Origin: Membranipora membranacea
Lineage: Eukaryota > Bryozoa > Gymnolaemata > Cheilostomatida > Membraniporidae
DNA: 64,000 nt
Assembly: GCA_914767715.1 (NCBI GenBank)
Contig: OU612065.1
Location: 19,284,001 to 19,348,000, forward strand
Direction of reading: 5' to 3'
The translations under genes and the position numbers were made by a program. Shown piece after piece: positions 30,963 to 41,120 of this stretch; within the stretch, counting starts at the first letter, position 1, and every line of letters starts with the position of its first letter. The notes under the pieces were generated by a model. The model was not told the origin of the DNA, searched no databases, and was given only the letters and a program-made list of their open reading frames with translations.

Positions 30963-31218
30963 TGACTTGCAGTGTTTTTGATTTTTAATGCTGTCCACTA
31001 AAGCAAAACGCTATGTTTCCATATCATCCAGTTCAACTTGTTGACTTCCCCCTAAAAAAGAAAACCAGTTGGTTTATTCGTCATGTTTCAAAGGATTCTT
31101 CTTTCATCTTATTTGACAATGCATGACCTCAATGTATCACCATCATGTAAATTATGCCCTAGAGGAGTAAAATATTCACAAAAGGAAAAGTCCTTGCTAT
31201 TCTTTGTCTATGCTTACC
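30963..31218 (-). pseudogene. copied fragment of the SLC5 gene 3' end
   Basis: About 255 bases here match 43386-43648, covering the last intron, last exon and trailer of the SLC5 transporter on the minus strand. The copy keeps the acceptor and the terminal codons for VELDDMET-stop. Within the exon it lacks four bases present in the intact gene, which shifts the frame expected from the parental phase-0 donor. The exon-side sequence beyond the donor (31219 upward) is unrelated to the parental exon, and no open frame extends upstream. It is best read as a segmentally duplicated, non-functional tail. Confidence 0.7.
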
Positions 31219-31394
31219 TGTTACAGGACTCATAGAGTTCCAGCAGCAGCGACCAGGATCAACACACATTGTAGTTTAAGTGCTCAAACGTTGCCCGGGT
31301 TTCTGATATTTGCATTTTATTATCAACCATAACCCCACCAAGGTGTTAATGAAACTCTGCCTCCATATACCCGAAAGTATGTGAATACCGACCC

Positions 31395-31707
31395 AGAGTC
31401 AGGAGTGGTCAAGGGTCAGCACTTGTGATCTTAAGATACAGGATCGATTCCCGGCGTCGTCCATCATATCTGATTTGGCACTGGCAAGCCATTCATCCGA
31501 GCCAGGTCTGTTCGGATCGGGACCATAAATACAGAGGGTCTACTGTGTGCTTGCACGCAGTATACAGATCCCCCTATACCTCTTTGAAAAAAGAGTAGCC
31601 AGCAATGGCAGGTTTATGGTCACTTCCCCACAAAAGCCACTTGCGCTTGAGGGGGCCCGTTAAATAAGGTGGTCATATAAGTCCTTGTGCAAAGAAAAAG
31701 AAAAGAG
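31395..31707 (+). mobile_element. tRNA-derived SINE
   Basis: A pol III A-box-like stretch (TGGTCAAGGGTCAGCAC, 31407-31423) and a B-box (GGATCGATTCCC, 31441-31452) lie at tRNA-like spacing. They are followed by about 240 bases of non-tRNA body and an A-rich tail (AAAGAAAAAGAAAAG, 31691-31705). The head does not fold as a complete tRNA. A SINE is the simplest explanation; copy number elsewhere in the genome is unknown. Confidence 0.6.
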
Positions 31708-32169
31708 CTGTAAATACTGATGAGGATTTGCAGTTTACTAGTATACTTTATTATGGTAGTACAAACAAGTTGTGAGTTGTCTTCTTAACGTCAATGAGTG
31801 GGAAACTCTTGTCATTAAATAAAGTACTAAGTTTTGTATACTTTTAAATCTTCAGAAGATAGCCAATCATTGAAATTATGTCATTTTTCAAAATTTCCTT
31901 TCCTTTATTAAAAAAAAAAAACATTGCCTGCAGTGATGTCAAAACTGATCTTAAAACATGGTCTTCCTTCCTCCATCAGCGGAAAAAATTATATCTGTTA
32001 TTGCTCCGTTGGCAACTGATGTGGTTCCTTCCTAAAGATGCCTCACATCCACAGTGGGCACAACGTGTAACCTTTTTTATCAGCTCACTATTTTTCAAAG
32101 CATACATGGATATGGTTTCGGATATTATAACAGTAATGAATCATTGATTAAGTAGGTGCACGTCAGATA

Positions 32170-33090
32170 GGTGATGTCAGCCCGCCAACTTCAAGCCGTC
32201 AACTTTTCCCCACATAGTCACTATATGGCTTCAATCACATCCACTATCGGTTCGAAATATCAGTAATTTAGCTAATATTATCATGCGAAAAAATAAAAAG
32301 CCAGAATCATTTACTGAATATTCTGGTTTTCTGATAACTCAACCTAGTAGGCAGTACAAATAGTTCACTCATGGGAATGTTATGTCATTTTCAAATCAAC
32401 ATCCTTATTCACACGTTATGATTCCACCAAACCACAGACCATAAATACTTGATTGTGAAACCAACGATAACGTCAGTCTTACACAAAACTGAATATATGC
32501 CATCTGCTCAAATTTCAGCAAATGGAGGCAATCGAAGTAGGAATTCCTGATTGCGGTAAACCCCCATGATATTCTAAGCCTCTTATGTTGTGAAATCAGG
32601 AAATGCGCAGTATTCTTCATCTACGTATATTTGCATTGCCTTATAATTAATCACGTAAACAAAAGATTAGTATTGTCTTCAGCTTAATTATTATCATAAA
32701 TCACCAAGACAAACAATATATAACCTGGTAAACACCGAGTAGAGAGTGTCCTCAAGATCACAGCTTACAGTAAAGTACGGCGCTGGAAAGACATCAATCC
32801 CCATTATGCCACCTACCTAGCCTTTTTATATTATGACCTATGGGAGACGGAATCATAGTAAATATACCGTATAGGCCTATACAAATGTTTGGTAAAATCA
32901 AACAAAATCAGCACACGCTCGATAGGAAAAACTTAAGATATTTTCATATCAGGTCATCAGCTTAATTATTGTAAGAGATCAAAATTCTACAAAGATTCAT
33001 CATCACCAAGTTTATACTCGCGGTAAACACTGAGAGAGTACTCAGCGTACTTGGTGTGTTGGTGTCTAGCTGATATCCAACACTTTTGTA
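32170..33090 (+). repeat. direct duplication, copy A
   Basis: This stretch matches 34400-35370 in order and orientation over most of its length. Shared anchors are CACATAGTCAC, CTTGATTGTGAAACCAA, GCCATCTGCTC, CAGGAAATGCGCAGT and TCAAGATCACA. Within it, a shorter motif (AGCTTAATTATT ... GGTAAACAC) recurs near 32680 and 32955, so there is also an internal repeat. No open gene was found in it. Confidence 0.75.
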
Positions 33091-33289
33091 TGTCTTGGAT
33101 CTCAGCTAGATTTTAAAGGCACCTGATTTGTCAGTGTCAACTTGTGTCATCACTAATGGTGGATGGCTGGGGAAGAAGATACTCCCTACTTTTTGAGAGC
33201 TCATATAACTCCATGCAAAGCTACTGGCTAAATGTTTTGATGCCACAACTCTCTATTTAGATTTTTGACTGTTGGCTCTGCTGGGCAAA

Positions 33290-33790
33290 CCTGTGGTTTA
33301 AGCCTCCAGCTTTAAAAACTGATGAAAAGAGACGCATTAAACCAGAATCCCTTTTTGTCAATAATTGACAAGAAGCATTTGTTCCCTTCCATGCCCACCT
33401 GGATTAAGGATGATTTGAGATATGTATGATCATTGAAATGTATTGAGAAAAGTTCAGAACATGCTACAATGCATAATTATCTGAAAATTAGATTCAAAAA
33501 GCACAGTTTTGACTTGTTTCGTGCCAATGGATTTTTCATTTTCCTTGTTTAAATCATGGATAATTAACATTAATCCCACCTGTGGTAACAGAGTTTGTAT
33601 TTTTTGTTCCTCGTTGAAAGTATTTTGAGCTGATGATTGCACTTTGTAATATTATTAAGTCTCACCTTATTCAACAAGCTAGACCACCAGTACGGGTATA
33701 GTACACTGAAATGTTGGTTGGATTGTACTCTATGTACGGAACTCACATTTGCATAAAATCATCCATTCATAGGTCCTAAAATTTCTAAAA
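33290..33790 (+). repeat. copied 5'-flanking fragments of the receptor locus
   Basis: 33290-33380 resembles the promoter and leader of the secreted-protein gene at 35960-36055; both contain GTCAATAATTGACAAGAAGC. 33415-33790 matches 40735-41120, the DNA just upstream of the sushi-receptor start; shared runs include AACATTAATCCCACCTGTGG and TAATATTATTAAGTCTCA. The parts differ by many substitutions and small indels, so the duplication is not recent. No coding exon accompanies them here. Confidence 0.7.
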
Positions 33791-34399
33791 ATTCAACTTG
33801 CTCCATTGGATTGTTCTCGACGCTGCAGGCAAAGGACCCGCAATAAAATTATTCATGTCTTGGAGGGGAGGGGAACAGATTTATTTAGGCTGGACCTTTG
33901 CCAATAAACCAACAAGCTGTTATCAGACAGTGGTGTCAAGCTTACAGTGGTGGCATTGATAAAGAACCACAATATAATAGATTTGATAAATGAGTATGAC
34001 CACTTTGCATCAGACGGCAGCAGGGGATGAGTGGTAATTGAAACGGTTTTCTAATATTTATTGAGAATAAGTTTACAATAAGCGCAATTGGTGGGATTAA
34101 CCTGCTATTTGGTTATGCCAAGCCTGAGTACCTTTATTTCTATTCTAGATCATATGATGTAAGTTTTTACACTTTGTGGCCATGAAGACCAAATGCCCAG
34201 TCTAAATACGCAGACGGCTGCAATGCGAGTAGTGACATTGATAATCGAGTGTTTGATAATGTAACTTACAAATGAGTGCAGGCCTCTCTCAGAATATTGT
34301 GATTGTTTTCAACATCTATGTTATGTGTTTTTTTATCAACCAGTCTTTCACCCATTTCAAATTAACATCAACAAGATTACTGAAATAAATACCCACAAA

Positions 34400-35370
34400 A
34401 ACTTACAAATCCACCAAAATCAAACCCCTTCACATAGTCACCATAATATGGCTTCAATCATGGAGTACCTGTTACTCCTCGCTTCAATTATGTCCTAAGT
34501 GCTTTAGCCAATAGCTTTTTTGTGAAAAATTAAAGGGCCAGAAGCAATCACTGAATATACTGGATTTAATGCAACCAAGTAGACAATACAATTGTAGTTC
34601 GTTCATGACAATGTTATGCCATTTCCAACAAAAAGAGACCTTATTCACATCCTAGGTTACCACCAAACCACCAACCATAAACACTTGATTGTGAAACCAA
34701 TGGTTACGTCAATGTATTAAAAAACTGAATACGCCATCTGCTCGAATTTCAGTGAGTAAAGGTGATTGGAGTAGAAATCCTGGATTGAGGTAAAAGCCTT
34801 GATGATTATGCTAAGCCTCTTATTTTGTGAGAGCAGGAAATGCGCAGTCCTCCTCATTCACGTAATTAAATGATTGAACAACCAATCAGATGAAGGACAA
34901 ACAGTACAAAGGGTAAAAGATTAGCATTGTCCTCACCTTAGTTATTATCATTAATCACTTAAACAAAAAATGCATTAATCCTTGTAAGTTTTAAATACAA
35001 AGGGCATCTTCAAGATCACAATTTACAGTATAGTGCATACACACGTTTGATGAATTGAAAAAGACTTCAATCATAATTTTATCACCTCCCTAGCGGATCG
35101 GATCGGACCGGATCGATTGATATTATGGCCAGTGGGAGCCAGAGTCATAGTAAATATATACCATAAAGGCTATAACAAAATCTTGGAAAGCTCAGTCAAA
35201 TACAATGGGCAATAGAATAATGTAAGATATCATCGTAACATATTTTCGGCCTAATCATTATCACATATAAAAAATTCTTCAAACATTCATCATTATATAT
35301 CAATTGCGTATAAACCCGATAAACACTGAGAGCGGCCTCCAGATCACAGCTTTCACCTGGTGGTGGATGA
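34400..35370 (+). repeat. direct duplication, copy B
   Basis: This is the partner of 32170-33090, about 2.2 kb downstream in the same orientation, with scattered substitutions and small indels. It carries a short tandem GGATCGGATCGGACCGGATCG run near 35096-35116. It ends next to the last exon of the receptor gene. No gene was recognised inside it. Confidence 0.75.
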
Positions 35371-35444
35371 GTTAGTTTTGCCGTGTTTGTTCGTGGCACG
35401 TGTTATCTGCACTTTTTGGGAGCGATGCGTTACTGTGACAAGTT

Positions 35445-38400
35445 TTAGGAATTGTTGCCAAAACAGGTTGCACTAGTTGCACTAGTTTCACAATGCTTAA
35501 CGGAATTGTTCCTGTGCACCTCAGCTTCAGTTATCTGTTGTCTTTCGGAAAAAAGTCTCAATCCCCGAGGCCCCCTGCAAGGCATTGGAGGTGTTTTGGG
35601 TACCTTTCTTTTCGAGCTATAATTAGCTCTTTCCATGCTAGGGAAGTTGGAAACCTGTTTTTTATGCAAATCTATGCCTCTCTTACTTATTTCAAGGGAA
35701 ATAGGTCCCAACAAATCTGATGAAGTCTGTGGTAAGTTTTCGGTAAATCTGTGTTCAGCCTCGGCATCAAATGATTTACTCCTTGCAGTTTCTGTGGAGT
35801 CATGCTGAGAGAGCTTTGGATTCACATTGCTCATCGTATCGTACTCGTTTATCTCACAGTAGTCCAGATAAGGATCAGTTCGCTCGATCACTTCATAATC
35901 TGACACAGAAATAACCATCTTAAGAAAACCACAACAAACACGATCAATACATGATATAAGTGACGATCAAGGATTAGGCCTCCAGCTATATAAAACAGTT
36001 TGAGGAGACGAAGTAAATCAGAATCTCTCGTTGTCAATAATTGACAAGAAGCTTTTCGTGCAATTCTGTGCAGCGTAGTTTGAGAATGAGAGGAGCTTGG
36101 CTTATTTTAGTGATTACCCTCTTTATCGCTCCAAATCTTCATGCTGTAGAGCGGGACGTCGATGGAATACGGATATGTAAAAATGACGACCATCAAAAAC
36201 CAGGTGAGTCTTTAGGTAAGCCACATGAAAGTCATAAAGACCAATTCTTTTAGCTGGCACATTCAAAATTGATGTAATATTTTATCCCTGATTTTGACCA
36301 TGGGTTCTGTGATACAGACCATTTTTCCAATTCATTTGACGATGATTTTTCATGAATGTATATATATATTTGCTGGCACAGCTCCTTTGCAAGTGGTTTC
36401 AAAAGGTTCACTGGCCCACATGGATTCAGATGTTAATATAAGATGGTAAAATATTTCATATTTCATTTTTAGACATGTTTTGGTTGGCTCGATCAAAGAC
36501 AATAAGAACATATTATGCCTGCGCAGACCTTTGTCAACAATTCAGCTATGATGGGATAAGAATATTTTCCTGGCTGGATAGAAATGATCCTAGGTGTAGC
36601 TGTAGGCTCTGTCCTGAGGACTACTTCCGGGGTGATAAACTGAATGATTTACTCGGACTAATGGGATGCAGGGATTACAATAGTTTAAAAAAGAATACAG
36701 ATTATTTTGAGGTCAACATCCAAGCCTATTATTGTAAGCCTGGGGGGTCGCCAAACTACAAGCGACTTCGAATATGAATGATACTTGACTTGAGTTCTTT
36801 CCCCTTTATTTTCATATTATCAACTTTCAAACTGCGAGCAATTTTAACTGAATTAAACTTTATGCTAGGGCTACGGCATTTCTAGTCCCTGCAAGGCATT
36901 CATAATTCTTATAATATGCTCGCGATTAAAACTAGCCTGCAAGGTTGACAAGTAATGGCTGGTCATCATTTGGTAGTCGTTTTCGACCAGCATACAAGAA
37001 CCACTGTTAGCAGCAAAGTCTGTTTTGGGCGTTCTTACTTTTTCAAACTAACTCACTCAATTTACTATTTTGTCTTTTATCTATAATTTTTTGCACAATC
37101 CAGCACATTTTAACTCTTTTAGTTTTCTTCATGTTTTTTTCTAGTTTGTAATCATTGTCTTATTTAAGTTCACAGGTACAGACTATATAAAATATTTGAA
37201 TATTTAGGACGGGTGTTGTTGATTACATTTAAAGTCAATTGAATCAATCATGGACACATACCTTGTATTGTTGCTCCTGTTTTGGTCAGTATTTGGATGG
37301 TAGAGACTTTCTCCCTCACCCTAGACAATAGAATAAAACCGTGGGTGATTACATTGCAACAACTTGCATCACAGTTACACAGACCAAAAGTGGAAGTAGG
37401 GGCTTGAGTTTGTGGATTTTTTGGACCATTGTAGAAATACGTAAGCAAAAAATATATCCTTCAAAGTTGCTAGCAAAGGGGTATCTAATTTTATGACTTA
37501 CTTCCGTAGAACCATCATGCTTCTTTACGTGGTTATTCACCCATAACTTCCTGGCTAATTGATCAATTACCTTCTTAATTTCACATTAGATCCATCAAGG
37601 TCTCAAATTTCAAATTGTGAAGACTTGAGGATGGATGCGTATAACTTCCTGAGATATAGCCAGATAAAAAAAGCTCCTCTCGATTTTGTTTATTTGCTTG
37701 TTTTGATGGCTCCCTGCAGGTTACATGACTTGTCACAACGTAAAGTTATTTCAGTCTGATGAAAGTATTGGCTGTTGTGATAATAGCTTTCATGGTAGTG
37801 ATAAAGATAGCTTAGGAATTGATCTTGAGCTATTCTACCAACTTCATGAATTCCCATGTACACCATCCATGTGTGTAGCACTGTGGTATACTCAACCCTA
37901 TTTAAATCTTGTTCGTTTGTTTTTGTTTACACATATCATTCAACAACGAAAGCATTTCGACATACCTCACTATAGAGTAGTACCAAATCAATAACATTGC
38001 TATGACTGTCAATAAGCCAAGAGCGGTTCCGATTATGGATATTATAGATGTCGCAGATATAGTTGTTGAATCAGAAGTGGTCTTATTAGTCGTGGTTAGT
38101 GGTTCTACACCTTGAGGCTTTTGCTCATCACCAGATTTCCCATCAGTTGTCTCTATAAGCAAGTTAAAGAACCGATAATCAATAGAACATATCTGCATGC
38201 GGCCTTTCTTCTATTTAAAACTTGAAATCTAAAGTGTAGAAAATAAGTTGGTAGATTGTTATTGACAGAACACAAGGATAAATATCAATCACAATAACTT
38301 TGTAAAGTGATTCAGCTAAGTCTAAGCAAGGAGTAAAATAATAGGCCACAGTTCCCAAAAATATTACACATTATTCCTCAAACAGTTTATACTATTCAGT

Positions 38401-40604
38401 TTCTTTTTGCGATGATAGAGGGTAAGGGAGCAGTATATATAGCACTGAAGTACCTGTATTGGGGTCAGTTTCTGGCGTTTCTGTTGGGAAAGTTGAGTAT
38501 TTTGCAATACACTGCAGAGGAGGGTACCATTGCTGATCTCTGCAGCTGAATGTGTTGGCTTTGTGGCGAAGTTCGAACCCATTCAGACAAGAGGCTTCAT
38601 ATTTTTGAGATATGACTCGCTTGAACTTGACCTTGTTCAGATGTTCAATGTTCATATCACACGACCTTGCTACAAAATAATTAATGCTGAATTCTTTGAT
38701 TCAGTGCTGTACAAATGGAACCATATGGTATGATATAGAATAGCCATAGAGAAAGATCTTAACATGAACGTAATAACAAATCATGTCAAAATTTCAACAC
38801 TATCAAAACCTCATCACTACACAGGTTTTAGATAAAGCAGCGGAAATACCACTTTGGACAAGCTGGTTGCAGATTCTTCAACTTTCTCAAACGCAAATTA
38901 TTGTGCAGCTTAACGCTTTACTTTATTTAATGTATTTTATAAATATAAATTATAAAATACATAGCAAATATCTCAACCCATTAATTACCTGAATATCTGA
39001 TGTGAAACGATTCACCTTCCACATCATATCCTTGGATTGTTTGATAATTCAGTGTGATTTCGGAAGAGCCAGGATATATCGTTTGACGATTTGGGTCAGG
39101 GTGTGTTTTTAAATCCACATGGTTGTTATGGTTGAAGATGGTGAAATTCTGAACTTTTGCCAGTGTTTCATTTAACTGATATATGTGTATAGTCACAGCC
39201 CCAGCCACCGGCAAATTGCTAAGTACTGCATGCATTAGATTGTTTAATGTGGCATTGTGGTTTAGCCCTTCTGAGGTTGGATAGTTGGTGATGTATCCAT
39301 CTGGGTATCGTTTGGCATCGATTATATTATCAGAGTCTGCCATTTTAAACAGAAACACAGGAAGTACTGAAAGAAATAATACAATGCATTAAAATTCATT
39401 ATGGTAAATTAAATTTTCACAGCAAATAATTAATCTGATGAAAGCCAAACTTGGTCAGTGAGCCTATGACAATATATATACCATGGTACACTATTTTATT
39501 TGGCAGACAATATCATCCTGGACGTATCATCATGGATATAAGAAATTGGCACTGGCATCATCTCGCTTAATGAGCAAAACAGCCATTCCATAAGGTGGAG
39601 AGGCTTAGCTCATTAACTTTCATTTTTTAAATATAATCGACCTGCAATGGGCATTTACCTTGAAATTTGATGTTTATTTCAGGCTCGATTTGTTTTTCGA
39701 TCTTCAGTAGTAAATCAATCTGGCCTCTGAAGTATTCCCTCTGTTCAAGGCACATTCCATCCTCTGTATTACTAACTAGTGTTTTGTTTAACAGACATGG
39801 ACCGCTGTTAGCACTCTCATGATTGAAGACGGTAACGCAGTTGTCACAAGAACCTTTAATTCGGATCTGACGAAATTTTGGTTCGCTTCCAATTCCTGTA
39901 ATCACTGTTCCACAGTATCTCATTTTGTCTGAGCTCTTGCCATCATTACTGTCATCCCAACTGCAAACCCCAGGTTTATCTAAATTAATTGTGTCCTCTA
40001 CAGTCAGTCCTTTTACCGGAAGACCTAAAATATTGCAATGATTTGTCTGAGCATTTGGTGGCAAAGAGCTTCTTGAATAGATTTTGCTGTTGGTGAACAT
40101 GATATCATCAAAGGACAGGTTGAAGAAAGGACATCAAAACAAGGACCTGTAAGGTTTACAACAGAGACTTGATAATCAAGTCTACCATAGTTTAGGCAAT
40201 AATGAGGCCATGCCAAAAATAGTTCAACAATTGTTATTTAATTCCACAATATTATTATTGTTTGCATTTTCATGGTGTTAATCAGCGCTATAGGTGATCT
40301 TGCTTATGACAAAATAAATCAGGATTATGACAGACCTTGAGCACATAATACTCCTCCAGATAATATTCCGTTGAGCGCTATTATCACTGTCAATCTTTTG
40401 GCAGTCCCTGCGAAAAACCTGAAATTAATATCAATGGACTTATATAAGGAGACATCACAAACAGAATTCAATTTTCTGTTTTTTAATTCAAACCAAGCAG
40501 TCACATCAGTATGCGAATAAAGCGCTACGAAGGAGGTAACTCCTCAAAAACCGCAATCAAAGTAAATACTTGAAGAACAAATTTTTGAACAGTAGTACTT
40601 ACAT
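35445..40604 (-). CDS. sushi-domain type I receptor with ITAM-like tail
   Basis: Minus-strand exons 40604-40603, 40418-40336, 40024-39659, 39366-38989, 38669-38454, 38152-37966, 37550-37502 and probably 35918-35445 join in phase (584 aa). The start codon is split: AT before and G after the first coding intron. Residues 1-25 are a signal peptide (RLTVIIALNGILSGGVLC). Residues about 29-276 form an unrecognised ectodomain with N-glycosylation sites. Residues 278-335 are a sushi/CCP domain (CLNGFEL, NTFSC, QQWYPPLQC). A Thr-rich stalk follows, then a helix at 385-407 (SIIGTALGLLTVIAMLLIW). The last exon encodes YEVI-x8-YCEI (ITAM spacing), YDTM and a proline/basic patch. Joining that exon is inferred from the AG acceptor and matching phase; if it is wrong, the gene ends elsewhere near 37.3 kb. 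An immune or adhesion receptor is a reasonable family-level inference. Confidence 0.68.
35987..35994 (+). promoter_or_regulatory. TATA box of the secreted-protein gene
   Basis: TATATAAA lies 99 bases before the ATG at 36086, at a distance that fits a TATA box plus a 60-70 base leader. The surrounding 100 bases have a diverged copy at 33.3 kb. Start-site mapping would be needed to confirm it. Confidence 0.55.
36086..36777 (+). CDS. small secreted protein with eight cysteines
   Basis: Two exons, 36086-36203 and 36473-36777, join in phase (GTGAGT donor, TTTTTAG acceptor) to encode 140 aa. Residues 1-20 (MRGAWLILVITLFIAPNLHA) are a clear signal peptide. The mature part has eight cysteines: one in exon 1 (GIRICKND) and seven in exon 2 (YYACADLC, PRCSCRLC, MGCRDY, AYYCKPGG), consistent with four disulfides. 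It has no membrane segment, and I do not recognise the fold. The ATG is preferred because the signal peptide begins there and a TATA box lies 99 bases upstream. The gene sits on the opposite strand inside what appears to be the last intron of the sushi-receptor gene. A ligand, effector or defence peptide role would be speculation. Confidence 0.7.
36778..37501. other. intron of the receptor / 3' flank of the secreted gene
   Basis: This lies between the stop of the secreted-protein gene and exon 7 of the receptor. Minus-strand open frames at 37448-37248 and 37540-37349 run on from receptor exon 7 and could give a shorter alternative cytoplasmic end. No convincing domain is seen in them. Confidence 0.35.
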
Positions 40605-40734
40605 ATTATGTATAGGTGTGGCAAAGAGCAGAAAAAAAGAGATTATTTCCAGAGATATGAGGAGGCAGATGTGTGAAAACTCCAGCCTATAGGCTTGCAG
40701 ACAAATATATAACTGAGTTTGGGAGACTTAAACT

Positions 40735-41120
40735 TTTCTATTTGTTCCAGGATTGTAATGTATTTGAAATGGTTCAGAACAATCCACAATGAGTAATTAT
40801 CGGAAAATGGGATTCAAAAATCAGCATTTTTAACTTGTTTCATAACAATGGTTTTTCTTCCTTTCCTTGTTCAAATTGGTGGATTATTAACATTAATCCC
40901 ACCTGTGGCAACGGGTTTGTATTTTTTGTTCCTCGTGGAGTGTATTTTGAGCTGATAATTGCACATTGTAATATTATTAAGTCTCAGCCTTATTCAACAA
41001 ACTTAACCCCTTGTACAAGGTGGTATAGTACACTGAATTTTTTGCCCGATTGTTGGTTGGATTGTATTCTATGTAATGAACTCACATTTGCATATCATTA
41101 GGTGAAGGATAATAGTCCTA
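40735..41120 (-). promoter_or_regulatory. presumed promoter region of the receptor gene, duplicated at 33.4 kb
   Basis: This DNA lies about 130-500 bases upstream of the receptor's first coding nucleotides. It is shared with 33415-33790 in the same orientation, over roughly 350 bases. No TATA box was assigned with confidence. Promoter function is inferred from position only. Confidence 0.4.

Noticed and set aside
31219-31262. mini-exon CVDPGRCCWNSMSPVT spliced to the copied SLC5 tail
   Set aside because: An in-frame stop lies just upstream with no acceptor between, so the frame cannot be extended to a real protein.
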